The notes: generated from the sequence alone by a model not told the origin. A stretch of DNA of 53,732 bases from Prochlorococcus sp. AG-402-G06 (GCA_003277985.1 QCHR01000008.1:1-53732), one strand, 5' to 3'; counted from the first letter of the stretch, positions 34,081-45,510 are shown. Numbers and translations are program-made.

Positions 34081-35118
34081 ATGACCCCATTAAATCCTAT
34101 AACTTTTTCAGTAATTCTCGAATCACTTCTTTCAGCCAATGATTTAACTGAAGATCAATCTAATTATTTAATGAATTCATGGCTCGAAAATAAAGTTGAG
34201 CCAGTTCAAACCGGAGCATTTTTAGCAGCATTTAGAGCAAAGGGGGTTTCCGGTGATGAACTATCAGCGATGGCAAAGATCCTTCAAGATGCCTCAACAA
34301 CGCCTTCAGATTTACCATCGTTTGATTTGGTTGATACCTGTGGAACTGGTGGAGATGGAGCTAACACCTTCAATATTTCTACAGCAGTTGCTTTTGTCTC
34401 AGCTGCTTTAGGCGTGAAAATCGCTAAACATGGAAATCGAAGTGCAAGTGGCAAGGTTGGATCAGCTGATGTATTAGAAAATTTAGGATTACCTTTAAAT
34501 GTTTCTTCCGAAAAAGTTGTTGAAGCTTTAAGGACTTTTGGTATTACATTTCTTTTTGCCCCTTCTTGGCATCCTGCATTGGTAAATCTTGCTCCTTTAA
34601 GAAAAAGTTTAGGAGTTAGAACCATTTTTAATTTGCTGGGTCCATTAGTTAATCCATTTAGACCAAAGTCTCAAGTATTGGGAGTAGCCAAAGTTGATCT
34701 GCTAGATCCAATATCAGTAGCTTTAAAAGAAATGGGGCTTAAAAGAGCTGTAGTAGTACATGGTGCAGGTGGTCTTGATGAGGCTTCACTAGCTGGGTCT
34801 AACCAATTTCGTTTCTTAGATAGAGATGTCATCAAATCTGAAATTATTAATCCTAGTGATCTTGGACTTACTGAAATCTCTAATGAAAATTTGAAAGGTG
34901 ATGATTTAAAAACCAATTCTCATATTTTGATGTCTTTACTTAAGGGAGAAGGAAATAAATATCACAAAGAAGTCGTAGCATTAAATACCGCTCTTGTTTT
35001 GTGGGTATCAGGAGCTGAGAATGATTTATCTTTAGGTGTTAAAAGATCTTTAGATTGTTTAAATACAGATAAATCATGGCTTCTTTTTACGAAGTTAAGG
35101 GATTTTTTAGCCGCTTAA
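34081..35118 (+). CDS. trpD: Anthranilate phosphoribosyltransferase
   Basis: 345 aa, ATG start. Family motifs are [18 protein letters not shown] (PRPP binding), [19 protein letters not shown], and [10 protein letters not shown] with the [15 protein letters not shown] block. It links anthranilate to PRPP in tryptophan synthesis. It is in the same direction as carA, 28 bp upstream of it; no other trp gene is near. Confidence 0.97.
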   Translation: MTPLNPITFSVILESLLSANDLTEDQSNYLMNSWLENKVEPVQTGAFLAAFRAKGVSGDELSAMAKILQDASTTPSDLPSFDLVDTCGTGGDGANTFNISTAVAFVSAALGVKIAKHGNRSASGKVGSADVLENLGLPLNVSSEKVVEALRTFGITFLFAPSWHPALVNLAPLRKSLGVRTIFNLLGPLVNPFRPKSQVLGVAKVDLLDPISVALKEMGLKRAVVVHGAGGLDEASLAGSNQFRFLDRDVIKSEIINPSDLGLTEISNENLKGDDLKTNSHILMSLLKGEGNKYHKEVVALNTALVLWVSGAENDLSLGVKRSLDCLNTDKSWLLFTKLRDFLAA

Positions 35119-35146
35119 TTTTTTAATCTAATAAACTGTATTTCTT

Positions 35147-36301
35147 ATGTTTTTTGATACTGATAGCTCCGCAATATTGTTATTAGAGGATGGGACCTAT
35201 TTTGAAGGAATATCTTTTGGTGCAGTTGGGACTATTTCTGGAGAAGTTGTTTTTAATACTGGCATGACAGGATATCAAGAAGTTATTACGGATCCTAGTT
35301 ATTTTGGTCAGCTTATTACTTTTACCTACCCAGAGATTGGTAATACAGGAGTAAATTCTGAGGATAATGAATCATCACATCCTTCTGTTAAAGGTGTGAT
35401 TGTTCGTCAAATATCAGAAACTCCCAGTAACTGGAGGCATGAATTATCTTTTGAAGACTGGTTAAAGAATGAAAATGTTGTTGGAATTCATGGGATAGAT
35501 ACGAGAGCACTAGTCAGACATCTTAGAGAAACTGGAACTTTGAATGGAATTATTTCATCTGAGTCTCATTATTCAGTATCTGAATTACTTTCAGTTTTAA
35601 AGAAATCACCTTCAATGAGTGGACTGAATCTTGTCGACAAAGTAACAACAAAAAGCTCTTTTAAGGTTGATTCAAGTTGTCCTGTTTTATTTGATAAGAG
35701 AATTAAAAATATAAAAACAAAACCATACAATGTTGTTGCTATAGATTTTGGTATAAAGCAATCGATATTGGATCGATTAGTTGCCCATGGTTGTGAAGTG
35801 ACTGTTTTGCCAGCAAATGCATTAATTTCTGATGTTTTAGCTTTATCTCCTGAGGGTGTCTTTCTCTCGAATGGACCTGGTGATCCATCTACAGTTGATA
35901 CAGGAATTCAACTTGCTAAAAATTTAATTGATTACGAAAAACTCCCTGTTTTTGGAATCTGCCTAGGTCATCAGATTCTTGGATTAGCTCTTGGAGGAAA
36001 AACTTTTAAACTTTCCTATGGACACAGAGGGTTGAATCACCCATGTGGTTTAAATGGAAAAGTTGAAATTACAAGTCAAAACCATGGTTTTGCATTAAAT
36101 GCAAAATCTTTAAATTCCAAACAAATAAAAATCACCAGATTCAATTTAAATGACCAAACAGTAGCTGCTATTTCAGTAATAGATAGGCCTTTCTTTGGTG
36201 TTCAATACCACCCGGAGGCTAGCCCTGGCCCTCACGATGCTGATCACCATTTTAATCATTTCGTAACCTTAATAGAAGAACGACGAAGAATCGTGGATTA
36301 A
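35147..36301 (+). CDS. carA: Carbamoyl-phosphate synthase small subunit (glutaminase)
   Basis: 384 aa, ATG start. The C-terminal class I glutaminase has the nucleophile Cys in [17 protein letters not shown] and the His/Glu pair in [12 protein letters not shown]. The N-terminal half ([18 protein letters not shown]) is the CarB-binding domain. It supplies ammonia to CarB, encoded 24 kb away. It is 28 bp downstream of trpD and probably cotranscribed with it. Confidence 0.97.
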   Translation: MFFDTDSSAILLLEDGTYFEGISFGAVGTISGEVVFNTGMTGYQEVITDPSYFGQLITFTYPEIGNTGVNSEDNESSHPSVKGVIVRQISETPSNWRHELSFEDWLKNENVVGIHGIDTRALVRHLRETGTLNGIISSESHYSVSELLSVLKKSPSMSGLNLVDKVTTKSSFKVDSSCPVLFDKRIKNIKTKPYNVVAIDFGIKQSILDRLVAHGCEVTVLPANALISDVLALSPEGVFLSNGPGDPSTVDTGIQLAKNLIDYEKLPVFGICLGHQILGLALGGKTFKLSYGHRGLNHPCGLNGKVEITSQNHGFALNAKSLNSKQIKITRFNLNDQTVAAISVIDRPFFGVQYHPEASPGPHDADHHFNHFVTLIEERRRIVD

Positions 36302-36352
36302 TTTGGTTTCTATCACTACACTTCCATCATGAAGTAATAGGGGACTAATCCC

Positions 36353-36718
36353 ATAGCTGAATTACAACGACTTACTGTTTCTCTTAGAGGTGGTTTTAAC
36401 CAGCAAAATGGTTGTTTGGTGTTAAATTTCACTGGGCAACTAGATGCCTATTCTGAGAAGCAATTCACTACATATATCAATGAAGTTTTAGCTTCCAATC
36501 AACAATCAGTTGTTATTGATTTAACTAATATCGATTTCATTGATTCTTGTGGACTAGGTGCAATGGTTCAAGCAGCTAAAAAATGTACTCAGTCTAAAAG
36601 AGCTTTTAACGTTGTTGGAAACCCTAGAGTCGTACAAACAATTAAGCTTGTTCGCTTAGAAGAATTCCTTCATCTGGCACCTGATTTAAATACTGCAATA
36701 GGAAAATTATCAGTTTGA
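36353..36718 (+). CDS. STAS-domain anti-anti-sigma factor-like protein, apparent AUA start
   Basis: The frame is open from a TAG at 36338-36340. The first usual start is TTG at 36416, but that would remove the first STAS strand (LQRLTVSLRGGF), which is clearly coding and is needed by the fold. An ATA codon at 36353 follows a strong ribosome binding site AGGGGA (36339-36344) at 8-nt spacing. From there the product is 121 aa. The conserved phosphorylation site is Ser in IDSCGLGAM. STAS proteins of this class are switched by serine kinases and phosphatases; the partner is not in the window. The next gene starts inside its stop. Confidence 0.8.
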   Translation: MAELQRLTVSLRGGFNQQNGCLVLNFTGQLDAYSEKQFTTYINEVLASNQQSVVIDLTNIDFIDSCGLGAMVQAAKKCTQSKRAFNVVGNPRVVQTIKLVRLEEFLHLAPDLNTAIGKLSV

Positions 36719-37113
36719 CTGATTGGATTCGCTCTCATAAATCAACCATCTCTCCAGATGGATTGGGCCCTTTGCAATTAGCTTGGTTGGGTGATGCTGT
36801 ATGGGAAATGCATCACAGGTTGAGATTTTGCAGTAGTCCAATGAGATCAAAGGATCTTCATAAGGCTGTCGTTAATGAGGTAAATGCATTCAGTCAAGCC
36901 AAGGCAATCAGCAAAATAGAGCCATTCCTTACAGATACGGAAAAGGATTTTCTTAGAAAAGGTAGAAATAAAGCTGGAAGAGGTCCTAAAAATGTAGATG
37001 CAGCCACATATGCAATTGCTACCGGATTTGAGACTATTGTTGGATGGTTGTTTTTAAAAAATCCAAATCGGCTTGCTGATTTATTCGATCTTCTTGATCG
37101 ACCCATTAACTAG
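36715..37113 (+). CDS. mrnC: Mini-ribonuclease III
   Basis: 132 aa, TTG start overlapping the STAS gene stop (TTGA). The RNase III fold motif GPLQLAWLGDAVWEMHHR holds the catalytic acidic residues, and RKGRNKAGRGPKNVDAATYA is the family block; there is no double-stranded RNA-binding domain. Mini-III matures the 3' and 5' ends of 23S rRNA. It is followed 17 bp later by rlmB, another 23S rRNA enzyme, as in other cyanobacteria. Confidence 0.93.
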   Translation: MTDWIRSHKSTISPDGLGPLQLAWLGDAVWEMHHRLRFCSSPMRSKDLHKAVVNEVNAFSQAKAISKIEPFLTDTEKDFLRKGRNKAGRGPKNVDAATYAIATGFETIVGWLFLKNPNRLADLFDLLDRPIN

Positions 37114-37130
37114 AAAATTGTTCTTATAAA

Positions 37131-38459
37131 ATGAGTTATCGCTTTAATAAAGATACAAGGAATTCAAAAAACTCTTCTTTTAATAAACGAAGTAGTAATT
37201 ATTATCGTCAAGATAATGATTCAAAAAGGTCCAACTTTTCTGATCGGAGAAGATCAAATAACAAAGTTAATCGTCTTTCCTCCGATCAATCGAATCAGAA
37301 TTCATTAGAAAATCAATCTTTAGAAAGATCAAGAAATAGTAATCAGTCAACTTCCAATTACAAGGGATCTAATCGGTTTGAGAGAAAATCGTCTAATTCC
37401 TCATACAGAAATCAAAATTCTCAGGAAACTAACAATTTCAGAGGATCTAATCGATTTGAGAGAAAATCGTCTAATTCCTCATATAGAAATCAAAATCCTC
37501 AGGAAACTAATAATTTCAGAGGATCTAATCGATTTGAGAGAAAATCGTCTAATTTCTCATATAGAAATCAAAATTCTCAGGAAACTAATAATTTCAGAAA
37601 ATTAGAAAATAAAGAACCTCTTTCATTTTCTGAAAGCTTTACTAAAACTTTAAGTGATGATTTGATTTGGGGCCGACATTCCACTGAGGCAGCTCTTTTG
37701 GGCGGAAGACCAATTCATAGAATTTGGTGTACTTCTGAATTACGAAGTGCACCAAAGTTTTTTCAACTTCTCAAAGATTCAAAAGCATCTGGTGTCTTGG
37801 TTGAAGAAGTTTCTTGGTCTAGGCTTGGCCAGCTCACTAATGGAGCAGTTCATCAAGGAATAGTTTTACAAGTAGCCGCATCAAAAACGCATGACTTGAA
37901 AAATCTAATAGATGCTTGCAAAGCTTTTGGTGATTCATCTTTGCTGTTGGCTTTAGATGGTTTAACTGATCCTCAGAATCTTGGAGCAATAATTAGATCT
38001 GCCGAAGCTCTTGGCGCCCACGGATTAATTCTTCCACAAAGACGCAGTGCAGGCTTAACGGGATCCGTTGCAAAAGTTGCTGCTGGAGCCCTGGAACATT
38101 TGCCAGTGGCAAGAGTTGTAAATTTAAATAGGTCTTTGGAAAAATTGAAAGATGAAGGTTATACCGTTGTTGGCCTCGCTGAGGAAGGACCTTCAACTTT
38201 GTCTGAAATCAAACTTCAAGGCCCGTTAGTAGTGGTTGTTGGGTCTGAAGATAAAGGAATTTCTCTCATAACTAGAAGGTTGTGTGACCAGTTGGTAAGA
38301 ATTCCTCTTAAAGGCGTCACTACAAGCCTAAATGCCTCAGTAGCCACGTCTATTTTCTTATATGAAGTAGCTAGATCCAGATGGATGCGCACAATCTCCG
38401 GACAGGACCCTTCTCCTAGATTATTGAAACCTCAGATTTCAACTGAAAATAATAACTAA
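37131..38459 (+). CDS. rlmB: 23S rRNA 2'-O-ribose methyltransferase (SpoU/RlmB family)
   Basis: 442 aa, ATG start. The C-terminal 260 residues are a SPOUT methyltransferase: substrate domain WGRHSTEAALLGGRPIHRIW, then LDGLTDPQNLGAIIRSAEA and the SAM knot VVGSEDKGIS with IPLKGVTTSLNASVA. The N-terminal 160 residues are low-complexity, rich in Ser, Asn, Arg and Gln, and contain three in-frame 26-aa repeats (37365-37598). This extension is far longer than in E. coli RlmB (243 aa) and probably a disordered RNA-binding tail. It forms a likely operon with mrnC. Confidence 0.93.
   Translation: MSYRFNKDTRNSKNSSFNKRSSNYYRQDNDSKRSNFSDRRRSNNKVNRLSSDQSNQNSLENQSLERSRNSNQSTSNYKGSNRFERKSSNSSYRNQNSQETNNFRGSNRFERKSSNSSYRNQNPQETNNFRGSNRFERKSSNFSYRNQNSQETNNFRKLENKEPLSFSESFTKTLSDDLIWGRHSTEAALLGGRPIHRIWCTSELRSAPKFFQLLKDSKASGVLVEEVSWSRLGQLTNGAVHQGIVLQVAASKTHDLKNLIDACKAFGDSSLLLALDGLTDPQNLGAIIRSAEALGAHGLILPQRRSAGLTGSVAKVAAGALEHLPVARVVNLNRSLEKLKDEGYTVVGLAEEGPSTLSEIKLQGPLVVVVGSEDKGISLITRRLCDQLVRIPLKGVTTSLNASVATSIFLYEVARSRWMRTISGQDPSPRLLKPQISTENNN
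37365..37598 (+). repeat. Three tandem 78-bp repeats inside rlmB
   Basis: Copies at 37365-37442, 37443-37520 and 37521-37598 are nearly identical, each encoding GSNRFERKSSN followed by a tyrosine/asparagine/glutamine stretch and FR. The unit is a multiple of three, so the frame is kept. High nucleotide identity indicates recent expansion by slippage or unequal recombination. Confidence 0.9.
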
Positions 38460-38686
38460 TCTCTTTAAATTTAGCCAAAAATAGAAGCGTATATTTTTTA
38501 TAGTTTTATTGGGATTTTTTGAATTTCATAATCAAATTACATTATTAATTACTTCAACCACAGGTTTTTATACTCAATACTTTTTGATTTCAAATATATG
38601 TTTCATCATCAAGTGAACATAAAATTCCTTTTTTATTTGATAAATTTATGGTCAAGAAAGTATAATAAATTAAATGCAGTTTACTT

Positions 38687-38917
38687 ATGGGTCCCATTAG
38701 GGCTCTTCGAAGCTTAGGTAATAGTTTTGGCTTGGCCTGGTGGGCCAAGGTTGAGACAATTCAACCTGAGGTAACTTATTGGTTTGGTCCATTTCTCACT
38801 CGTCGTAGTTTGAAAGTCAGATTAAATGGATTTGTAGCAGATCTTTCTGCAGAGTCACCGCAGGAAATAAATCATAGTTTAATTAGGTGTCGCCGTAACG
38901 AGCCTCTTACGTCATAA
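38687..38917 (+). CDS. DUF1816 family protein (76 aa)
   Basis: ATG start. The sequence SFGLAWWAKVETIQPEVTYW then FGPFLTRRS and VADLSAESPQEINHSLI matches DUF1816, a small domain found in cyanobacteria, often linked to phycobilisome or photosynthesis genes, though this organism probably has no phycobilisome. Function unknown. It is 30 bp upstream of gatA in the same direction. Confidence 0.75.
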   Translation: MGPIRALRSLGNSFGLAWWAKVETIQPEVTYWFGPFLTRRSLKVRLNGFVADLSAESPQEINHSLIRCRRNEPLTS

Positions 38918-38947
38918 GCTTAAAAATATTTTTTTTATAATTTAATA

Positions 38948-40408
38948 ATGACTTTTGCAGACTTACGCCAGAAATTGAAAAGTGGTGAAGTCTCTTCCAA
39001 AGAGCTTGTTCAAGAAAAAATAAATCGAATACAGAAATTAGATCCAACTCTGAATTCTTTTTTAACTGTTAATACTGATAAGGCATTAATTGATGCTGAA
39101 CATATAGATAAACAAATTGCCTCTGGGGGCAGTTTCCCTGTTTTGTCAGGAATACCATTGGCTTTCAAAGACAACCTTTGCACAAAAGGAATTAAGACAA
39201 CTTGCGCAAGCAAAATTTTGAGCAACTTTGTCCCACCATATGAGTCAACAGTTACTAAAAAGCTTTTGAACGCAGGAGCAATAATGATTGGCAAGACAAA
39301 TATGGATGAATTTGCGATGGGCAGTTCTACTGAAACCTCTGCATTTGGTCCTACTTTAAATCCATGGAACATAACCAAAGTTCCTGGAGGAAGTTCAGGA
39401 GGCAGCGCAGCTTCTGTCGCTGCCGAATTATGTTATGGCTCGCTTGGATCTGATACCGGCGGCTCAATTCGACAACCCGCCTCATTCTGTGGAGTTGTTG
39501 GTATGAAACCAACTTATGGTCGAGTAAGTAGATGGGGATTAATAGCTTTTGCTAGTTCCTTAGATCAGGTTGGCCCTTTTGCAAATAATGTTTCTGATGC
39601 CGCAGAAATCTTGCAAGTTATCTCAGGCAAAGATGAGTTTGATTCAACTACTGTTGACGTTCCTGTTCCGAATTATTTAGATACCTTATCTAAGTCAATT
39701 AAGGGCATGAAAATTGGCTTGATTGATAACTGTTTTGAACATGAAGGTTTAGCCTCTGATGTTAAAGAATCTGTTCTTAGTGCTGCTTCTCTGCTCGAAA
39801 ACTTAGGTGCAGAGATAATTAATGTTTCTTGTCCTAGATTTAATGATGGAATTGCTACTTATTACGTTATTGCCCCATCTGAAGCTTCAGCGAATTTAGC
39901 TAGATATGACGGTGTCAAATATGGATTCCGCTCTGAAGATTCACAGACACTCATCGAAATGACATCCAAAAGTCGAGCACTTGGTTTTGGAAGTGAAGTT
40001 AAACGAAGAATTCTCATAGGAACTTACGCACTATCTGCTGGTTATGTTGATGCTTACTACAAGAAGGCCCAGCAAGTTCGAACTTTAATACGTCGAGATT
40101 TTGATGATGCTTTCAAAAAAGTAGATGTATTATTGGCTCCAACAGCTCCAACTACTGCTTTTGGTTCAGGAGATAATATTGATAACCCTATGGCAATGTA
40201 TTTATCGGATTTATTAACCATTCCAGCTAATTTAGCTGGCTTGCCTGCTATCAGCATCCCATGTGGTTTTGATAAATCTGGCTTGCCAATAGGCTTACAA
40301 TTAATAGGTAATGTTTTTGAAGAAGGTAAGATTCTTCAGGTAGGTAGTCAATTTGAAAAAGCTGCTGAAGTTTATAAAAATAGACCTAAAACAGATTTCA
40401 CGTTATAA
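38948..40408 (+). CDS. gatA: Glutamyl-tRNA(Gln) amidotransferase subunit A
   Basis: 486 aa, ATG start. The amidase Ser-cisSer-Lys set is present: Lys in [12 protein letters not shown], the serine-rich loop [14 protein letters not shown], and the nucleophile Ser in [16 protein letters not shown]. GatCAB converts Glu-tRNA(Gln) to Gln-tRNA(Gln). gatB and gatC are not in the window. It is followed 71 bp later by dnaE. Confidence 0.97.
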   Translation: MTFADLRQKLKSGEVSSKELVQEKINRIQKLDPTLNSFLTVNTDKALIDAEHIDKQIASGGSFPVLSGIPLAFKDNLCTKGIKTTCASKILSNFVPPYESTVTKKLLNAGAIMIGKTNMDEFAMGSSTETSAFGPTLNPWNITKVPGGSSGGSAASVAAELCYGSLGSDTGGSIRQPASFCGVVGMKPTYGRVSRWGLIAFASSLDQVGPFANNVSDAAEILQVISGKDEFDSTTVDVPVPNYLDTLSKSIKGMKIGLIDNCFEHEGLASDVKESVLSAASLLENLGAEIINVSCPRFNDGIATYYVIAPSEASANLARYDGVKYGFRSEDSQTLIEMTSKSRALGFGSEVKRRILIGTYALSAGYVDAYYKKAQQVRTLIRRDFDDAFKKVDVLLAPTAPTTAFGSGDNIDNPMAMYLSDLLTIPANLAGLPAISIPCGFDKSGLPIGLQLIGNVFEEGKILQVGSQFEKAAEVYKNRPKTDFTL

Positions 40409-40479
40409 AGGTTAAACCACTTCATGTGGAGCACAGAATTATCGCTACACTATATCCAGCGTAGCTTCGTGGAATATTT

Positions 40480-43400
40480 ATGGGTTTTGTTCCAATTCAT
40501 AATCACAGTGATTACAGCCTTCTTGATGGAGCCAGTCAACTCCCTTTAATGGTTCAAAGGGCAAAGGAATTGGGTATGCCAGCTATAGCCCTTACTGATC
40601 ATGGGGTAATGTATGGGGCGATTGAATTATTGAAGTTATGTAAGGCAGCAAATATAAAGCCAATTATTGGAAATGAGATGTATGTTATCAATGGTTCAAT
40701 TGATGACCCACAGCCAAAAAAAGAGAAAAGATATCATCTTGTTGTTGTTGCGAAAAACCAAACTGGCTATGAAAATCTCGTAAAATTAACGACGCTTAGT
40801 CATCTAAACGGTGTAAGGGGAAGAGGTATATTTTCAAGACCATGTATAGATAAGGCTTTATTTAAAAAATACAGTGAGGGATTAATATGTTCAACAGCTT
40901 GTCTAGGCGGTGAAATCCCACAAGCAATATTAAAAGGAAGAAATGATATAGCTAGGGAAGTGGCAGCTTGGTATAAAGAAATCTTGGGTGATGATTTTTA
41001 TCTTGAAATCCAAGACCACGGATCAATTGAGGATAGAATTGTTAATAGTGAAATAGTTAAAATATCCGATGAACTTGATATTCAAATTATAGCAACAAAT
41101 GATGCACATTATGTATCAAAAAATGATATTGAAGCTCATGATGCATTGATTTGTGTGTTGACGGGTAAGTTGATTAGTGATCACAAAAGATTAAGATATA
41201 CAGGCACTGAATATATTAAATCTGAGGAAGAAATGAGAAGTCTATTTACTGATCACTTAGAAAATAATGTCATAAATAGTGCAATAGAAAATACTATAAA
41301 ACTATCAAATAAGGTTGAAGAATATAGTATTTTAGGTACTTATAAGATGCCAAATTTTCCCATACCTAATGGATATAAACCAATCGATTATCTTAAAGAG
41401 ATAACTATCAATGGTTTGAAAAAGATATTAGATATTTCCAAATTTGATAATTTTCCATCTGCTTATAAAGAAAGACTTGAGTATGAGTTAAATGTGATAG
41501 AAGAAATGGGGTTCCCTACATATTTTCTTGTTGTATGGGATTATATAAAATTTGCAAGAGATCAAAACATTCCTGTAGGCCCAGGTAGGGGTTCAGCTGC
41601 TGGATCATTAGTGGCTTTTTCTCTTCATATAACTAATATTGATCCAGTTGAAAATGGATTGTTATTTGAAAGATTTCTCAATCCTGAGAGGAAGTCAATG
41701 CCTGATATTGATACTGACTTTTGTATTGAAAGACGTGGCGAAGTTATAGATTATGTTACTAAAAAATATGGCGAAGACAAAGTTGCTCAGATAATTACAT
41801 TTAACAGAATGACTTCTAAGGCTGTTTTGAAAGATGTTGCTCGAGTACTTGATATTCCCTATGGAGATGCAGATCGATTAGCTAAATTAATTCCAGTTGT
41901 AAGGGGTAAGCCTGCAAAATTATCATCTATGATTTCAAAGGAATCGCCCAGTAAGGAATTCTATGAAAAATACAATAATGATTCAAGAGTAAAGAAATGG
42001 GTTGATATGGCAATGAGGATAGAAGGAACAAACAAGACTTTTGGTGTGCATGCAGCAGGTGTGGTTATTGCGGCTAATTCACTTGATAATTTAGTTCCCC
42101 TTCAGAGAAATAACGATGGTCAAATAATCACTCAATATTTTATGGAAGATATTGAATCTCTTGGCCTTTTGAAGATGGACTTTTTAGGACTTAGAAATCT
42201 TACAATGATAGAAAAGACAATTAATTTAGTTGAGAAATCAATTGGTGAGAGATTAGATCCTGATTCTTTGCCTTTCACTGATGAAAAAACATTTGAATTA
42301 CTTTCTAGAGGTGATTTAGAAGGAATTTTTCAACTTGAATCTAGCGGAATGAGACAAATAGTAAAAGATCTAAAACCCTCATCTCTTGAGGATATTTCTT
42401 CAATTCTTGCCCTTTATCGTCCAGGTCCTCTTGATGCAGGATTAATTCCTAAATTTATTAATAGAAAACATGGTAAGGAGAGTATTGATTTTCAACATCA
42501 GTCACTAGAGCCTATTTTAAGTGAGACTTATGGAATCATGGTTTATCAAGAACAGATAATGAAGATCGCACAAGATTTAGCGGGATATTCGCTTGGTCAA
42601 GCAGATTTATTAAGAAGGGCGATGGGTAAGAAAAAAGTATCTGAAATGCAACGTCATAGAAACCTCTTTGTTGACGGTGCTGTTAATAATGGCGTTTCTT
42701 CAATTATTGCTGAACAGTTATTTGATCAAATGGTTTTATTTGCTGAATATTGCTTTAATAAAAGTCATTCCACCGCTTATGGAGCAGTTACTTATCAGAC
42801 TGCTTATTTAAAAGCACATTATCCTGTCGCTTATATGGCGGCATTGCTTACAGTTAATGCTGGATCGGCTGACAAGGTTCAAAGATATATTTCCAACTGT
42901 AATTCAATGGGCATAAACGTCATGCCTCCAAATATAAATACCTCTGGGGTTGATTTCACTCCAAAAGAAAATTCAATTCTTTTTGGTTTTTCAGCTGTCA
43001 AAAATTTAGGCGAAGGTGCAATTAGAAAAATTATTACTTCTAGAGATGAAGATGGAGAATTTACTTCTTTAGCACAATTTTGTGATCGAATTTCACTTGG
43101 TGCCGTCAACCGAAGAGGCCTTGAGGCTTTGATCCATTCTGGAGCTCTTGATTGTCTTGATGAGAATGCAAATCGAGCTCAACTTATTGCTGATTTGGAT
43201 TTAACTATTGAATGGGCTTCTTCTAGAGCAAAAGATAGAACTAGCGGACAAGGTAATCTTTTTGATCTTTCTTCTTCTATAAATAGTGAATCGTCATCGA
43301 CTGATGATTATTCATCCGCTCCAAAGGCTAAAGAAGTCAACGAGTATCCTCCTTCAGACAAGCTTAAATTAGAAAAAGAACATGTTGGTTTTTATCTATC

Positions 43401-43998
43401 TGATCATCCTTTAAAGCAACTTTCAGAACCTGCAAAATTGATTGCGCCTATCAGCCTTGGGTCTTTAGAAGATCAGAAGGATAAGTCAAAGGTAAGTGTT
43501 ATTGCAATGATTCCAGAGATGAGAGAAGTCACAACTAGAAAAGGTGACAGGATGGCGATTATTCAACTTGAGGATTTAACTGGTTCTTGTGAAGCGGTTG
43601 TTTTCCCAAAAAGTTATGAAAGGTTATCTGATCATTTGATGGTTGAAACTAGGTTATTGATATGGGGTAGTGTAGATAGGAGAGATGATACTGTTCAATT
43701 GCTTATTGACGATTGTCGTGAAATTGACGATTTAAGATTTCTCTTGATTGATCTTCGTCCTGATCAAGCTACAGATATCAATATTCAGCACAAATTAAGA
43801 GAATGTCTTTCAAATAATAGACCTGCTAGAAATGAATTAGGTGTTCGTATCCCTGTTGTGGCTTGTCTTAAGGATAATGATAATACTAGGTATGTCAGGT
43901 TAGGCGATCAATTTTGTGTAAAGGATACTGAAATGGCTTTAGATTCTTTGTCTAAGAATTCTTTTATTGCGAGAACAAGTCAAAGTCTTGTAATTTAA
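40480..43998 (+). CDS. dnaE: DNA polymerase III alpha subunit
   Basis: 1172 aa, ATG start. An N-terminal PHP domain ([19 protein letters not shown], residues 1-~280), the polymerase active site in [10 protein letters not shown], fingers region and C-terminal OB-fold ([13 protein letters not shown]) are all contiguous. There is no intein or split, unlike many freshwater cyanobacteria, whose dnaE is divided into two genes. It is the main replicative polymerase. Confidence 0.97.
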   Translation: MGFVPIHNHSDYSLLDGASQLPLMVQRAKELGMPAIALTDHGVMYGAIELLKLCKAANIKPIIGNEMYVINGSIDDPQPKKEKRYHLVVVAKNQTGYENLVKLTTLSHLNGVRGRGIFSRPCIDKALFKKYSEGLICSTACLGGEIPQAILKGRNDIAREVAAWYKEILGDDFYLEIQDHGSIEDRIVNSEIVKISDELDIQIIATNDAHYVSKNDIEAHDALICVLTGKLISDHKRLRYTGTEYIKSEEEMRSLFTDHLENNVINSAIENTIKLSNKVEEYSILGTYKMPNFPIPNGYKPIDYLKEITINGLKKILDISKFDNFPSAYKERLEYELNVIEEMGFPTYFLVVWDYIKFARDQNIPVGPGRGSAAGSLVAFSLHITNIDPVENGLLFERFLNPERKSMPDIDTDFCIERRGEVIDYVTKKYGEDKVAQIITFNRMTSKAVLKDVARVLDIPYGDADRLAKLIPVVRGKPAKLSSMISKESPSKEFYEKYNNDSRVKKWVDMAMRIEGTNKTFGVHAAGVVIAANSLDNLVPLQRNNDGQIITQYFMEDIESLGLLKMDFLGLRNLTMIEKTINLVEKSIGERLDPDSLPFTDEKTFELLSRGDLEGIFQLESSGMRQIVKDLKPSSLEDISSILALYRPGPLDAGLIPKFINRKHGKESIDFQHQSLEPILSETYGIMVYQEQIMKIAQDLAGYSLGQADLLRRAMGKKKVSEMQRHRNLFVDGAVNNGVSSIIAEQLFDQMVLFAEYCFNKSHSTAYGAVTYQTAYLKAHYPVAYMAALLTVNAGSADKVQRYISNCNSMGINVMPPNINTSGVDFTPKENSILFGFSAVKNLGEGAIRKIITSRDEDGEFTSLAQFCDRISLGAVNRRGLEALIHSGALDCLDENANRAQLIADLDLTIEWASSRAKDRTSGQGNLFDLSSSINSESSSTDDYSSAPKAKEVNEYPPSDKLKLEKEHVGFYLSDHPLKQLSEPAKLIAPISLGSLEDQKDKSKVSVIAMIPEMREVTTRKGDRMAIIQLEDLTGSCEAVVFPKSYERLSDHLMVETRLLIWGSVDRRDDTVQLLIDDCREIDDLRFLLIDLRPDQATDINIQHKLRECLSNNRPARNELGVRIPVVACLKDNDNTRYVRLGDQFCVKDTEMALDSLSKNSFIARTSQSLVI

Positions 43999-44007
43999 AT
44001 CTTATTT

Positions 44008-44448
44008 TTAATTAGCAATATCTTTTTGAGTAGTTTTAAATGCATCTTTCATCCTATTGATGTTTGGCTTTATGTTTTCAAAACCTAAAAAGCTTCCTGG
44101 ATTAAAGTCCCAACTTGCGGATAGTATTCCATAACTTAATCCTAATAAGCCAACAAGGAAACAAATCGCTGAGCTAACAAGAGTGACAGTTGGAGATATT
44201 TCAGCAATACCTTTGCTTATTAAAAAATAACTCCCAATAAATACTCCCATGCCACTAAGGGTTGGAATACCTGTGGTAAAGGCTATTCTTCTTGCCATTC
44301 TATTTGCTACATAGCTTGGTATACCTGATTTCTTACTAGTACTTTTTGAAGATTTCTTCTCAACTATTTTCGGCGCGGAATTATCGCTGGAGAATCCTAT
44401 TTTTACTTCTTTAGGTTTGTCCTTTTTGTTTTTTTTCGCACCTTTCAT
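44008..44448 (-). CDS. PAM68-like photosystem II assembly protein
   Basis: 146 aa, ATG start. A lysine-rich N-terminus (KKNKKDKPKEVKIGF) is followed by two membrane helices (GIPTLSGMGVFIGSYFLIS and TLVSSAICFLVGLLGLSYGI) and the tail SASWDFNPGSFLGFENI. These match the PAM68/DUF3464 family, which helps assemble photosystem II at the thylakoid. Downstream of rpsO on the same strand, 27 bp away, so possibly cotranscribed. Confidence 0.85.
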   Translation of the reverse strand: MKGAKKNKKDKPKEVKIGFSSDNSAPKIVEKKSSKSTSKKSGIPSYVANRMARRIAFTTGIPTLSGMGVFIGSYFLISKGIAEISPTVTLVSSAICFLVGLLGLSYGILSASWDFNPGSFLGFENIKPNINRMKDAFKTTQKDIAN

Positions 44449-44475
44449 TAGCTTCTAGCAATCTTATACCAGTCA

Positions 44476-44745
44476 TTATCCTCTAATAGCTAATTTTTCT
44501 ATAAGCTCTGTATATCTTTTTTCACTTTTGGTTCGAACGTAACCTAAAAGTCTTTTGCGCTGTCCAATCATTTTAAGCAATCCTTGTCTTGAGGAGAAAT
44601 CATGAATGTTTCCCTGAAGATGTTTGCTTAATTTTGAGATTCTTGTTGTAAGCATCGCAACTTGAACTTCTACTGAACCAGTATCAGTTGGATGTACTTG
44701 ATGTGTGTTGATTAGCTTTTGTTTCTCTTCTGTGCCAAGTGACAT
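44476..44745 (-). CDS. rpsO: 30S ribosomal protein S15
   Basis: 89 aa, ATG start. [39 protein letters not shown] and the end [12 protein letters not shown] are typical S15. It binds the central domain of 16S rRNA. It lies between ruvA and the PAM68-like gene on the minus strand. Confidence 0.97.
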   Translation of the reverse strand: MSLGTEEKQKLINTHQVHPTDTGSVEVQVAMLTTRISKLSKHLQGNIHDFSSRQGLLKMIGQRKRLLGYVRTKSEKRYTELIEKLAIRG

Positions 44746-44796
44746 TTGATTTAGCTTTTCTTATCTTTCAAGTCTAATTTAATCCCTAGCCTTCTA

Positions 44797-45471
44797 TCAA
44801 GTACTCTTTTCACTCAATTTCATAAGAATCTCTTTGAGATGTTTATCCATCATCTCTGCTTTTCCCTCTCCAGACAGGGTATTTAATAAAAAAGAATTTT
44901 CTTTTTCGTTGGTTGTTATTATTTTAATCGAATCTTTTATTTCATTGTCTACATAGCCAAGAGACTTTAGAATTAAATATATTTCATCAATATATTTAGA
45001 AAAGTTATTATTCTCTATGTCTTCTTTTTTGTCATTAATTGTTTCATTATTATCTATAAATCTTTGAAGTTTACTTCTTAGCTCAACTATTAATCGATCT
45101 GCGATACGTTTACCTATCCCTTGAGTTGTTGTTAATAAATCAGATTCTTTATTTTCTATTGCATTAACTAATTGAGAAACCTCAAAGTCCTCCAACAAGG
45201 CCATGCCAATTTGTGGACCTATACCATTTACACTAATGATTTCCCGAAATAAATCTCTTTGATTAACCTCTATAAAACCATATAAGTTTGAGCCATCCTC
45301 CCGATCAATTTGGTGAATCCATAATTCAATCTCATTAGAATTTTCGGCTTTACTAGAGTATTTTGGTAAAAGTTGTATTTCATAACCAACACCACCAACA
45401 TTTAGGACAATTCCTTTTCTGGTGGATATTTTCCAGGAATTTACTATTTCACCTTTTAACCAGCCAATCAT
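44797..45471 (-). CDS. ruvA: Holliday junction DNA helicase subunit RuvA
   Basis: 224 aa, ATG start. The N-terminal OB-fold (MIGWLKGEIVNSWKISTRKG) is followed by the helix-hairpin-helix motifs VNGIGPQIGMALLEDF and TTQGIGKRIADRLIVEL. The RuvB-binding C-terminal domain is present but divergent and Lys/Asn-rich. It forms a tetramer on Holliday junctions. ruvB is not in the window. Confidence 0.95.
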   Translation of the reverse strand: MIGWLKGEIVNSWKISTRKGIVLNVGGVGYEIQLLPKYSSKAENSNEIELWIHQIDREDGSNLYGFIEVNQRDLFREIISVNGIGPQIGMALLEDFEVSQLVNAIENKESDLLTTTQGIGKRIADRLIVELRSKLQRFIDNNETINDKKEDIENNNFSKYIDEIYLILKSLGYVDNEIKDSIKIITTNEKENSFLLNTLSGEGKAEMMDKHLKEILMKLSEKST

Positions 45472-45510
45472 TATTTATTTTGATTAAATTTCTGAGAATA
45501 TCAAATATAC

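Noticed and set aside
37365-37598. CRISPR-like direct repeats
   Set aside because: Units are contiguous, in frame and coding, with no spacers; they are part of rlmB.
38460-38686. 39-codon frame from an ATG near 38598
   Set aside because: Ends inside the DUF1816 gene and has no ribosome binding site or conserved-looking segment.
40480-43998. Split dnaE or intein
   Set aside because: The frame is continuous through PHP, polymerase and OB domains without an intein block.
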